A stretch of DNA of 28,418 nt from Treponema sp. UBA1793 (GTDB lineage: Bacteria; Spirochaetota; Spirochaetia; Treponematales; Treponemataceae). The DNA lies in contig DCFX01000065.1 of NCBI GenBank assembly GCA_002314445.1, positions 1 to 28,418 on the forward strand. The letters run 5' to 3'. Both the position numbers and the translations under genes were made by a program. The notes below the pieces were generated by a model. It saw only the letters and a program-made list of their open reading frames with translations. It was not told where the DNA came from and ran no database searches. Below are positions 1-7,628 of this stretch, piece after piece; positions within the stretch are counted from its first letter, which is position 1; each line of letters starts with the position of its first letter.

Positions 1-1054
1 ACACATGATATTTCACGAATAATTCTTTGGCGGCGTCATCAATCATGTCATCGGTAAGTTTTACAGGATAAACAAAATTCCGCATCATCACCTTATTTGC
101 ACTGAACACTTCCTCAAGGCGCTCAAGGTTCGACGGATCGGTCGGATCTGCAGGCTGACGTTTATTAAGAGGGACAACAGAATCAAGGACAACACAATTT
201 CCCACTGTATCAACAGTAAGAGCATCTGTCGCGGGTATGAAGAAACCGTTAAGGGGCAGTGCAAACTGCCAGCTGTATAAGCCTGCAACAACGTTGCTGT
301 AATTCCCCGGTGCCAGTGCATAATAAATATCGCCGGCTGTTTTATTCTTGAGACGGGAAAATGCAAAAGGATAAAAGAATGCCTGCGGAAGCAGACGCCC
401 TATATTTGCAGTATTTGCAGCGGTAAGCCTGTTTTCTGCAACAAAATCATGATCAAAAAAAATACTGCGTACGAAAGCATGACAGTCGGCTTCTGTCCCT
501 TCTATTTCGACCGGATAAATATTGCCGCCGTTCCATACATAATCGCTTTCCTGCAATCCGCGGACAGTTCCTTTCGGATACACAACGACTGCTTTTATAC
601 GTTTTTTGTCCTTCAGCTTATATGCCAGAACGGCACCGAGTTCAGCTCTCGTTACGGCAAGAAAGACTGCCGTACTATCGCGCATCTGAAGAATCGTTTC
701 CAGGCATGATACAAGATATGATATGCCGAAGTCACGGTGATATCCTGTAGGTCCGTGAAACAGTTCAAGCATAGAGTACGTATCGTCAAGTTGACGCACG
801 ACAGGTTCAAAGGGAAAGGCTTTTGTCGCAATTGTTTCGCATATTATCGGGCTGAACTCGTCTTTAATAAAAGCAGATGTAAGCGCACCCGCTACTGATG
901 CAAACGATGTTTTTTCGTCTGTATACAAAATCCACCGGCGCAGATCTTCTGTACAGGACGGTACATAAAAACCTCCGTCCTGTGGCATGCAGTCAAGAAC
1001 TGCCTGTGTAAATCCGACTGTATCAACCTTGTTTCTTGTGCTTGTAAATCGCAT
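1..1054 (-). CDS. Threonine synthase-like protein lacking the PLP lysine (3' end off window)
   Basis: 351 codons read without a stop from ATG at 1054 to the left edge, so the C-terminal part (roughly 100 residues by family length) is missing. The N-terminal domain (residues 1-90) and later blocks such as NIGRLLPQ near 158-200 and PSNLERLEEVF near 270 are clearly threonine synthase (long form). The PLP-lysine block, FHGPTLAFKDFG in active enzymes, reads FHGPTGYHRDFG here, so the lysine position is Arg107. The phosphate-binding SGDTG loop is replaced by TRAELG (135-140). I therefore expect no normal O-phosphohomoserine to threonine conversion; a fold-retaining pseudoenzyme or another function is inferred. 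The reading frame is open throughout, so this is not an obvious decaying pseudogene. No Shine-Dalgarno site precedes the ATG, and a promoter abuts it. Divergent from pepT. Family assignment is confident; function is not. Confidence 0.85.
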   Translation of the reverse strand, partial: MRFTSTRNKVDTVGFTQAVLDCMPQDGGFYVPSCTEDLRRWILYTDEKTSFASVAGALTSAFIKDEFSPIICETIATKAFPFEPVVRQLDDTYSMLELFHGPTGYHRDFGISYLVSCLETILQMRDSTAVFLAVTRAELGAVLAYKLKDKKRIKAVVVYPKGTVRGLQESDYVWNGGNIYPVEIEGTEADCHAFVRSIFFDHDFVAENRLTAANTANIGRLLPQAFFYPFAFSRLKNKTAGDIYYALAPGNYSNVVAGLYSWQFALPLNGFFIPATDALTVDTVGNCVVLDSVVPLNKRQPADPTDPSNLERLEEVFSANKVMMRNFVYPVKLTDDMIDDAAKELFVKYHV

Positions 1055-1060
1055 AATTAT

Positions 1061-1089
1061 ACTATAGCACAAAAAACAGATATTACCAA
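1061..1089 (-). promoter_or_regulatory. Promoter of the threonine synthase-like gene
   Basis: On the minus strand TTGGTA (1084-1089), a 17-base spacer, then TGC-TATAGT with the -10 at 1061-1066. Only 6 bases separate the -10 from the ATG, so the transcript should begin at or next to the start codon. A second perfect TATAAT (1056-1061) lies even closer to the ATG and is probably too close to be used for this start. Confidence 0.5.
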
Positions 1090-1116
1090 TAGAATACCGG
1101 CTCTGCATTACCCGTG

Positions 1117-1145
1117 TTGCGAAATCATTAAGAAAGTCTTATTAT
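1117..1145 (+). promoter_or_regulatory. Promoter of pepT-murA
   Basis: TTGCGA (1117-1122), 17-base spacer, TATTAT (1140-1145). The ATG of pepT at 1152 is 6 bases beyond the -10, leaving no room for a Shine-Dalgarno site. It sits back to back with the promoter of the divergent gene. Confidence 0.5.
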
Positions 1146-1151
1146 ATCACT

Positions 1152-2429
1152 ATGAATTATATAACCAAATCATCGAAGGAAGAAACCGAACTGCTGGAGC
1201 GTTTTCTGCGATATGTGAAGACGTATTCAGAAAGCGATTCAGACAAGGCCGATAAAGGTATTATGCCATCGACTCCGCAGCAAAAAGATTTTGCCCGAAT
1301 GCTCGCATCTGAGATGGTTACAATCGGTCTGACATCCGTACAGATTACAGATTTCTGTTACGTTTATGGTAAGCTGCCCGCTGCAGAAGGGTGTGAGGCT
1401 GTGCCAGCATTTTGTCTGCTTTCCCACCTTGATACTGTTGATGAAGTCAGCGGCAAAAATGTCAATCCCGCAGTACATAAAAATTATGACGGAAGTCTTA
1501 TCCATCTTGCAGGAAGCGGAGTTCTTGATTCATGCCGTGACAATGCACTCGCCCAGGCTGCCCGCGAACATGATACTATCATCTCAACTGACGGTACAAC
1601 GCTGCTCGGAGCCGACGATAAGGCCGGTATCACGGCGATCATGACAGCAGTTTCATATCTTGCATCCCACGAGGAAATAAAACACGGTACGATTGAAGTG
1701 CTTTTTTCACCTGATGAAGAAACGGGACATGGAATGGACAAAGTACCGCTCAACCTGCTCGCATCAAAACGGGCTTATACTGTCGATGGCGGCCATATCG
1801 GCCAGCTGGAAACAGAGTGCTTCAACGCCGTCGGTACGACTGTAACGTTTACGGGAAAAGCAGCACATACGGGAGATGCGCGCGCGGCAGGGATGGTAAA
1901 TGCAGTGTCAATGGTATCTGCATTTTCCGCAAATCTGCCCGACCGTCAGTTACCGGAAACGACAGACGGGAGGGAAGGTTTTTATGCGCCGCTTGAGCTA
2001 TCCGGAAACATGGAAAAAGCAAGCATATATCTTCTGCTCCGCGATTTTACACAGGAAGGCATCGACGAACGCAAAAAGATAACGGAACAGATTGCACAGG
2101 CTACAGCAGCTTCATTCGGAGGCAGCGTGGAAATTGTGCACAAGCAGCAGTATCGAAACATGAAACAGGGACTTGATGCGCACCCTGAAGTCGTGCGTAG
2201 TCTCGAAACGGCATACCGCAATTCAGGAATAGAACCGGTGAGCACTCCCATAAGAGGAGGGACAGACGGTTCCCGTCTTACGGAAATGGGAATTCCAACT
2301 CCGAATATCTTTACCGGTGCACATAATTTTCACTCGCGTACCGAATGGGTTTCGCTTAACCAGATGGAAAAGGCTGCCGATGTTATAATAAATCTCGCGC
2401 AAATCATCACCGGAGAACATCATGCATGA
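1152..2429 (+). CDS. pepT: Peptidase T (tripeptide aminopeptidase)
   Basis: Cytosolic M20-family dizinc aminopeptidase releasing the N-terminal residue of tripeptides; it would serve peptide catabolism in an amino-acid-using organism. At 425 residues it is a little longer than the usual ~410. Zinc ligands and catalytic residues are in place: H92 in SHLDT, the bridging D155 in LLGADDKAG, catalytic E189 and ligand E190 in FSPDEETG, D212 in VDGG, and H394 in HNFHSRTEW. The RGGTDGSRL block (368-376) is the PepT/M20 substrate-site signature. The lid domain lies at about 225-330. The ATG at 1152 has no Shine-Dalgarno site and follows a promoter directly, so a leaderless mRNA is likely. The 3' end overlaps murA by 8 bases, so the two genes should be co-transcribed and translationally coupled. 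Confidence 0.93.
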   Translation: MNYITKSSKEETELLERFLRYVKTYSESDSDKADKGIMPSTPQQKDFARMLASEMVTIGLTSVQITDFCYVYGKLPAAEGCEAVPAFCLLSHLDTVDEVSGKNVNPAVHKNYDGSLIHLAGSGVLDSCRDNALAQAAREHDTIISTDGTTLLGADDKAGITAIMTAVSYLASHEEIKHGTIEVLFSPDEETGHGMDKVPLNLLASKRAYTVDGGHIGQLETECFNAVGTTVTFTGKAAHTGDARAAGMVNAVSMVSAFSANLPDRQLPETTDGREGFYAPLELSGNMEKASIYLLLRDFTQEGIDERKKITEQIAQATAASFGGSVEIVHKQQYRNMKQGLDAHPEVVRSLETAYRNSGIEPVSTPIRGGTDGSRLTEMGIPTPNIFTGAHNFHSRTEWVSLNQMEKAADVIINLAQIITGEHHA

Positions 2430-3705
2430 ATATGTAATCGACGGCGGGTTTCCAATAAAGGGAACAATTGCTGCAGGAGGGAACAAAAATGCTGCCCTCC
2501 CCTGCATAGCCGCCGCTCTTCTTACGCAGGAATCTGTTATACTGCACAATATCCCGGACATTGAAGATACTGCCGTTATGCTGGATATTCTTCAATCGTT
2601 CGGAGCTGCAGCCGAAAGCATCGGGAAGCACAGCTGGAAAATCACTGCAGAAAAAATAGCAAGCTCAACAATACCGTCAGACCTTTCAAAAAAAATCCGC
2701 GCTTCAATTCTGTTCGCAGGGCCGCTTCTCGCCCGGACAGGAAAGGCGGAAATGCTTCCTCCCGGCGGAGATGTTATCGGAAGGAGGCGGCTTGATACGC
2801 ATTTTCTTGCACTTACCAAACTCGGTGCGCGCGTTGAAATCAACGGAAAATTCGTTTTCGCGGCAAATAAACTTATAGGTACTGATATATTTCTCGATGA
2901 AATGTCAGTCACGGCGACGGAAAACGCTGTCATGGCTGCCGTTCTTGCAGAAGGAGCAACGGTCATCTCAAATGCAGCGAGCGAACCTCATGTGCAGGAT
3001 TTGTGCAACATGCTTTCTGCTATGGGTGCCGATATAACAGGCACGGGAAGCAATATACTCAGAGTTAAAGGTGTTAAACAGCTTCACGGATGCGAATTTA
3101 CAATCGGTCCCGACTATATGGAAATAGGCTCCTTTATCGGGCTTGCTGCCGCGACACACGGTTCCATAAGAATAACAGGCATCAATCCTCCTGATATGCG
3201 GCCGCTCCGCACAGGTTTCTGCAAACTTGGTATTTCATGGTCGACGGAAGGTTCTGACCTTGTTGTGCCGACTGTCCAGGAACTGAAAGTAAATGACGAT
3301 ATCGGAAACTCAACGCCAAAAATCGACGATGCTCCATGGCCGGGATTTCCTCCGGACCTGACCAGCATCATGACGGTTGTCGCAACACAGGTTGAAGGTA
3401 CCGTGCTTATTTTTGAAAAAATGTTCGAGTCGAGGATGTTCTTCGTTGATAAGCTTATTAATATGGGTGCGTGTATTACGCTGTGTGACCCTCATCGTGC
3501 AGTCGTAACGGGACCGAGAATCCTCCACAGCGATCACCTTGTCTCTCCTGATGTACGGGCCGGCATGGCTATGGTTATTGCCGCAATGGCCGCACACGGG
3601 GAAAGCCGCATAAGCAACGTGTATCAGATTGAACGCGGCTACGAACGGCTGGTCGAACGGCTGCAGTCTTTGGGTGCACATATAACTACTGTTGATGTGA
3701 AATAA
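2422..3705 (+). CDS. murA: UDP-N-acetylglucosamine 1-carboxyvinyltransferase (MurA), Cys-to-Asp type
   Basis: First committed step of peptidoglycan synthesis in the cytosol: transfers enolpyruvate from PEP to UDP-GlcNAc. 427 residues, a normal length. Seen: GGNKNAAL with K22, the PEP-loop block PPGGDVIGRR at 113-122, catalytic Asp312 in GFPPDLT, and SPDVRAG (375-381) near the C-terminus. The loop residue that is Cys115 in E. coli is Asp117 here. This natural C-to-D form is known from mycobacteria, chlamydiae and Borrelia and is insensitive to fosfomycin; insensitivity here is inferred. A GGAG Shine-Dalgarno lies inside the pepT end about 8 bases before the ATG. The last 20 bases overlap the convergent J-domain gene tail to tail. 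Confidence 0.95.
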   Translation: MHEYVIDGGFPIKGTIAAGGNKNAALPCIAAALLTQESVILHNIPDIEDTAVMLDILQSFGAAAESIGKHSWKITAEKIASSTIPSDLSKKIRASILFAGPLLARTGKAEMLPPGGDVIGRRRLDTHFLALTKLGARVEINGKFVFAANKLIGTDIFLDEMSVTATENAVMAAVLAEGATVISNAASEPHVQDLCNMLSAMGADITGTGSNILRVKGVKQLHGCEFTIGPDYMEIGSFIGLAAATHGSIRITGINPPDMRPLRTGFCKLGISWSTEGSDLVVPTVQELKVNDDIGNSTPKIDDAPWPGFPPDLTSIMTVVATQVEGTVLIFEKMFESRMFFVDKLINMGACITLCDPHRAVVTGPRILHSDHLVSPDVRAGMAMVIAAMAAHGESRISNVYQIERGYERLVERLQSLGAHITTVDVK

Positions 3706-4447
3706 ACTCATATGCGGACTGCACACGGAAAAATGCGTCTGCATCGGCAGCCGCCCCGTCGATTCTGTCGGGATGGAACCTTGCGGCAAGTTTTCGATGT
3801 GCAGTCTTTACCTGCTCCATAGTTGCACCAGAAGCAAGACCGAGTACACAATACGCAGCTGAAAGTTCGTCGTTCGCATACCGGTAATCAAGAAGCTCCG
3901 CCAGATAACGGGAAGGTTTCTCCGATTCCCGTTTTTCGCCCCATGAAAATTCGGCCGTATTGAGCAGTATGAATATTTTTTTGATTACTGCAGGGGTAAA
4001 TTCTGTTTCATTTTTCCCGATAATATTTGCAAGGCATTCGATAAGCAGATCGCTGTTAAGGGGCTGTGCGGAAGATGCGCCCCTGCAAAGCGAATTCCAG
4101 TCGGCATGATATTCTGCACCAAAAGTATTTTTCATCAAACGGGCAGCCTCGCGATTGTCCCCAAGACTGCATACGGCAAGTGCACAAATATACAATGCTC
4201 CGGGGAAAGGTTCTCCGCGGACGATTGCAGTATTTCCCTGCTCCAGCGCTTTTTTCCAGGATGTTTCATCACTGACGCGTTTAAGTATCAGGGACAGGAA
4301 TATACCTGATGCAAGCCCCGCAGCCAAGCCCCAGAAACCGGCAAATGTTCCTGCCGCGGTACAAATTATAATACAGCCGTATCTTTTCAGCAAAAGCTCA
4401 GTATGTTTACAGAATCTGTATCGGCATTTCCCTTTTTCAGGCAGCAT
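3686..4447 (-). CDS. Membrane-anchored J-domain (DnaJ/DjlA-like) protein
   Basis: 253 residues from the ATG at 4447. An in-frame ATG at 4483 would give 12 more residues, but AAGGAA lies 8 bases before 4447, and this start gives a compact 11-base overlap with the stop of the upstream membrane gene. Residues about 23-55 form a Gly/Ala-rich hydrophobic segment, probably one or two membrane passes. A helical middle region (about 70-190) is in the place of a TerB/DjlA-type domain but is not clearly recognisable. A J domain closes the protein (about 198-250) with the Hsp70-stimulating HPD at 225-227. The likely role is to recruit DnaK to the membrane, perhaps to the two membrane proteins encoded just upstream; this is inference. 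The 3' end overlaps murA by 20 bases. J domain is sure; DjlA relationship is tentative. Confidence 0.8.
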   Translation of the reverse strand: MLPEKGKCRYRFCKHTELLLKRYGCIIICTAAGTFAGFWGLAAGLASGIFLSLILKRVSDETSWKKALEQGNTAIVRGEPFPGALYICALAVCSLGDNREAARLMKNTFGAEYHADWNSLCRGASSAQPLNSDLLIECLANIIGKNETEFTPAVIKKIFILLNTAEFSWGEKRESEKPSRYLAELLDYRYANDELSAAYCVLGLASGATMEQVKTAHRKLAARFHPDRIDGAAADADAFFRVQSAYEFISHQQ

Positions 4448-6251
4448 CTGCGGAATTCCTTGCAAGGAATACGACTGAGACAATTATCAGGATTACGATA
4501 TATACGCCGCTGCCAAGAAGCAGCGCATTTTGCCTTCCTGCGGCACCGAGAAAGACATAGTTCAGCAGTTTATACAACCATTGCAGCATCATGAACAGAT
4601 AATATGCGAAAAAAGAAAACAGCGGAAACGAAAGAATCCATCCTGTTTTGAACATCAGTTTTTCACCAATCCTATAGTTCCACGCAAAACTTGCAAAACC
4701 GATAAAGATGATAAGGATAAACAGCGGGTACAGCATCCTGTTGAGCATAACCTGCCCAAAGACTTCTTCCGAATAACCGTATGAAACCGTCTTTCCCACA
4801 AACTGGAATAAAGAAACTATATTCATAAGTTCTGCACCTTTCGATACCCCCTGAAGCAGTTGAATGTCATCGTAGGATACAGGAAGAACAAGATGGTTAC
4901 TTTCGTCTTCGGTCTTTCCAGGTGCATTGCTGTATAAAGGCTCGTTCACAATGCCTTCTGTATTCCGGTCAACAGAACGAAGCAGGATATATGGAACATA
5001 TCCTGTAGAATCTGCTATACCAAGGCTGACCTTTGTCTCACTGTCAAAATCCGAAACAGAAACTTCGAGCATTTTAGCATACTGAACATACATGCTGTTC
5101 ACGAATGAACCGTTTCCATCGATAGAAAAAATGGTAAGACCACGCAGATACTGTATCATTCCGTCCGTACTCAGCATCGGTGTTATGCCTTTTATATACA
5201 CGATGTCGGTTGAACCGTCTGTATGCTTTATTGAAAAATATACGTCATTGGCGGTTTCAAATTCCTGCATATTGAAAGTTTCATCAATGAAAAAATTTTC
5301 CTTATTAAGACGGGCTGTCGCAAGCCCCAGATACCGCACCACATCAGGATCTATGGAAAGTATGTGGGACTGTAAAGATAATGTACGGAAAACATAATAT
5401 GCTTTCAGGTTGTCGCCTTCCATGAAAAACTTATATCCTTCCAGTTTTTTCTTATATATTCTTTCCTTTTCCGTTTCTGCCGGCCTTTCTGCCTGTGATA
5501 AGTTGTTCCACGCCGCTGCGGCCGTCTGTCTCAGCAATTCTATATTCGTATTCTTAGGAGATGCTATCGCAATACCTGTCTCTGCATAATAATGAGCATC
5601 AAACCAGTTTCCCTTTTTATATGCGTCTTCTGCAAGTTTCCTCAGCTCGCTTACAGAATACCCTTCTTCGCTTACCCCTGCAGAACCGGCGGAAACAGGT
5701 TCAGTCTGTTTCTTCTTCTGAGAAGTTCTTAACTCCAGTTCAGATTTTGAAAAAAGCTTCTGAGCCTGTTCTGACTTCGGATCTATCTTTACAGCAAGCT
5801 GTGCATACTGAAATGCAAGTTCTGACTTTCCTGCATCATACATTTTCGTTCCAATACGTATATATTCATGCAGAAGCTTCGGCATTTGTTCAAGGCGCAG
5901 CTGCCTTGATCCCAGTAAAGGAGTTCCTATTTCTGCAGCCCCTGTAAGCATAAGCGAGCAGACAAGTCCTATAATCACGACGTGTCTGTATCTTTTAAAC
6001 ATGGCAGGCGAAAATCTCATAACACTGCCTTCCGGATTACGCCCGAAAGAAACGGCATAGCCGATTACGAAACCTGTTATAACAACAGCAGGAAGAATAT
6101 TGCAAAAATACTTCAATCCCTTGTAGAGTCTGTATGTTCTTACAGACTTTTCAAGAAGTTCAGGTACGGAACCTGTAAAAAAACCGACCGCTATGCAAAC
6201 GCAGAAACAAAAAATAATATAACCGAACAGTATTTGAAGTACACGTTTCAT
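4437..6251 (-). CDS. Six-helix membrane protein with inserted TPR-like region, LptG/LptF-like topology
   Basis: 604 residues. Predicted helices by eye: 4-25, 52-70, 88-107, then a large soluble part, then 507-526, 536-556 and 576-597. The soluble part has helical TPR-like repeats (about 125-300) with a Lys/Gln/Ser-rich linker near 177-200, followed by a beta-rich stretch (about 325-490) containing LRGLTIFSIDGNGSF. Three helices, an extracytoplasmic beta domain and three helices is the plan of LptF/LptG (YjgP/YjgQ). The segment after helix 2 (GR near 70, then Ser/Arg-rich, then helix 3 and GTP at 109-111) also recalls that family. The TPR insertion is not part of it. Starts 4 bases inside the 322-residue gene upstream (ATGA) and is followed by the J-domain gene. 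The ORF and topology are firm; the LptG-like reading is remote similarity by eye and could be wrong. Confidence 0.7.
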   Translation of the reverse strand: MKRVLQILFGYIIFCFCVCIAVGFFTGSVPELLEKSVRTYRLYKGLKYFCNILPAVVITGFVIGYAVSFGRNPEGSVMRFSPAMFKRYRHVVIIGLVCSLMLTGAAEIGTPLLGSRQLRLEQMPKLLHEYIRIGTKMYDAGKSELAFQYAQLAVKIDPKSEQAQKLFSKSELELRTSQKKKQTEPVSAGSAGVSEEGYSVSELRKLAEDAYKKGNWFDAHYYAETGIAIASPKNTNIELLRQTAAAAWNNLSQAERPAETEKERIYKKKLEGYKFFMEGDNLKAYYVFRTLSLQSHILSIDPDVVRYLGLATARLNKENFFIDETFNMQEFETANDVYFSIKHTDGSTDIVYIKGITPMLSTDGMIQYLRGLTIFSIDGNGSFVNSMYVQYAKMLEVSVSDFDSETKVSLGIADSTGYVPYILLRSVDRNTEGIVNEPLYSNAPGKTEDESNHLVLPVSYDDIQLLQGVSKGAELMNIVSLFQFVGKTVSYGYSEEVFGQVMLNRMLYPLFILIIFIGFASFAWNYRIGEKLMFKTGWILSFPLFSFFAYYLFMMLQWLYKLLNYVFLGAAGRQNALLLGSGVYIVILIIVSVVFLARNSADAA

Positions 6252-7216
6252 ATGCTGCTCCTTTTATTTTTTGCCGCATGTATCCGGACTTCAATAATGC
6301 CGATGACCGTAAAAACTAAAGAGAAAAGTACGTTCATGCAGACAAGAAGCGGTTCATGAAGATGTGTCAGGAATTTTATGCTGCTGCAAAGCAGGCTTTC
6401 AAGATTTCTGAACTCCGCAAAATAGCTGGAAAAATACAACAGATTAAACGACATAACACCGGCGTCCATCACAAACACATACAGCGTATTGATCAGACGC
6501 CATTCGCTGCAAAACGAAATTGCATAAACAGAAAAAAGAGCAAGTCCAAAAGCAACAAAACTAAGCCAGCTTATTAAACCTTCATGCCATGCACTTTCTG
6601 CGCGCGCTTCAAAATTCTCAAGCGCTGCAGAAATCCAGCCTGGCACGGCAGGGATAGTTTCCCTGATCAGAATATCTTTAAAAGGAGAAGCTGTTTCAAC
6701 CATTTTTTGAGTATCTGCATAACCAGGAAAAACAGCATTTTCCGGATTCGCACTTTCATTTATTACAATTGAATCCGCATTGGAACCGTCCGGCGTATGC
6801 ATCAAATAAAAAACATCATTGCCCTCCCGCCTGAAATAACCGGAAGTCAATACGCTGTCTTCCGGTAACAGCCTGGGTGTCCACTTTCCCTTCAGCTCAA
6901 TAAATGCCGGATAAAGCAGACACCATGTTACAGCTCCGAGCAATCCGTACATTATGACAGGAAGACATCCTCCCCGCGAATGACGGATACGATAGCAGCT
7001 GAGGAAAATACCTGACAGCAGAAAAACTATCGGTGCTATTACGAAAAAACCGTTTTCCAGCGCATATTTATTAAACAGTTGGAGTTGTTTTCCTGCAATA
7101 AGCCGGGTTGTATTAAAATAAAGCATATATAAAAATTCGCCAATTATACAACTGCTTAGAAGCATTCCAATATAGGCAGGAATCAGTAAAAGTGCTTTTT
7201 TAAGTGGCCTTATCAT
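6248..7216 (-). CDS. Six-helix membrane protein, possible LptF-like partner
   Basis: 322 residues with helices near 8-33, 57-75, 85-106, 213-235, 241-262 and 288-310, and one soluble segment of about 105 residues between helices 3 and 4. That segment begins LTSGYFRREGNDVFYLMH (123-140) followed by DGSNADSIVI. This resembles the start of the LptF jelly roll, where a G-x-F block precedes two beta strands and a short D-G turn. With the downstream 604-residue protein it forms a 4-base-overlapping pair, as lptF and lptG often do. GGAG six bases before the ATG supports the start. First gene of the minus-strand unit and next to the DnaA-box region. If the reading is right the pair would extract a lipid or glycolipid from the inner membrane, but no LptB-type ATPase is encoded nearby. 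Substrate unknown. Confidence 0.65.
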   Translation of the reverse strand: MIRPLKKALLLIPAYIGMLLSSCIIGEFLYMLYFNTTRLIAGKQLQLFNKYALENGFFVIAPIVFLLSGIFLSCYRIRHSRGGCLPVIMYGLLGAVTWCLLYPAFIELKGKWTPRLLPEDSVLTSGYFRREGNDVFYLMHTPDGSNADSIVINESANPENAVFPGYADTQKMVETASPFKDILIRETIPAVPGWISAALENFEARAESAWHEGLISWLSFVAFGLALFSVYAISFCSEWRLINTLYVFVMDAGVMSFNLLYFSSYFAEFRNLESLLCSSIKFLTHLHEPLLVCMNVLFSLVFTVIGIIEVRIHAAKNKRSSI

Positions 7217-7279
7217 TACATCTCCAGATTACATTACTTCCCTTATATTATCGGCATATTTACAAATTTATTACCTGAT

Positions 7280-7540
7280 ATATCCACATATTAATACACT
7301 GCTTACCCACAAGTTATCCACAAGTCGAAAGAAAATAATTGAGAACTTTATATTTCCTCACAATACCAGTAAATAGACTATAATTTTTCTCATCTGTTAT
7401 TTCCTTATATTACAACATTTTAAAAATTTTATTGCAGTAGAATTAAAGTATTTGGCCTCATTACAAATTCAAAAAGAGATTTCCGCTGTTATTCTCTTTT
7501 TTCTCCATATTTATCCACAACTTATCCACACTTATCCACC
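7280..7540 (+). other. DnaA-box cluster with AT-rich core (origin-like or DnaA-binding region)
   Basis: This lies in the gene-free stretch 7217-7628. Six 9-mers match TTATCCACA in the same orientation. Perfect copies are at 7314-7322, 7511-7519 and 7522-7530. Single-mismatch copies are at 7280-7288, 7303-7311 and 7532-7540. They form two groups with starts 10-11 bases apart inside each group (7303/7314 and 7511/7522/7532), so the boxes lie on one face of the helix. Between the groups is about 190 bases of very AT-rich DNA. The remainder of the gene-free stretch holds the upstream region of the membrane-protein unit (7217-7279) and the STAS-gene terminator (7574-7607). No dnaA or dnaN gene is in the window. 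Confidence 0.6.
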
Positions 7541-7573
7541 AAATCCACTTTTATGTATTTATACCTTAGTGCA

Positions 7574-7607
7574 TAAAAAAAGACCGGAATGCAGTGCATC
7601 CGGTCTT
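7574..7607 (-). terminator. Rho-independent terminator of the STAS gene
   Basis: Nine-base-pair stem (7580-7588 with 7599-7607, AAGACCGGA/TCCGGTCTT) and a 10-base loop. On the minus strand it is followed by a run of T (7579-7574). It starts 22 bases after the STAS stop codon. Confidence 0.85.
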
Positions 7608-7628
7608 CATCCTTAAAAAAATTGTATA

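Noticed and set aside
449..709. Plus-strand 86-codon frame at the left edge
   Set aside because: It is antisense to the continuous threonine synthase-like frame, which carries many family blocks.
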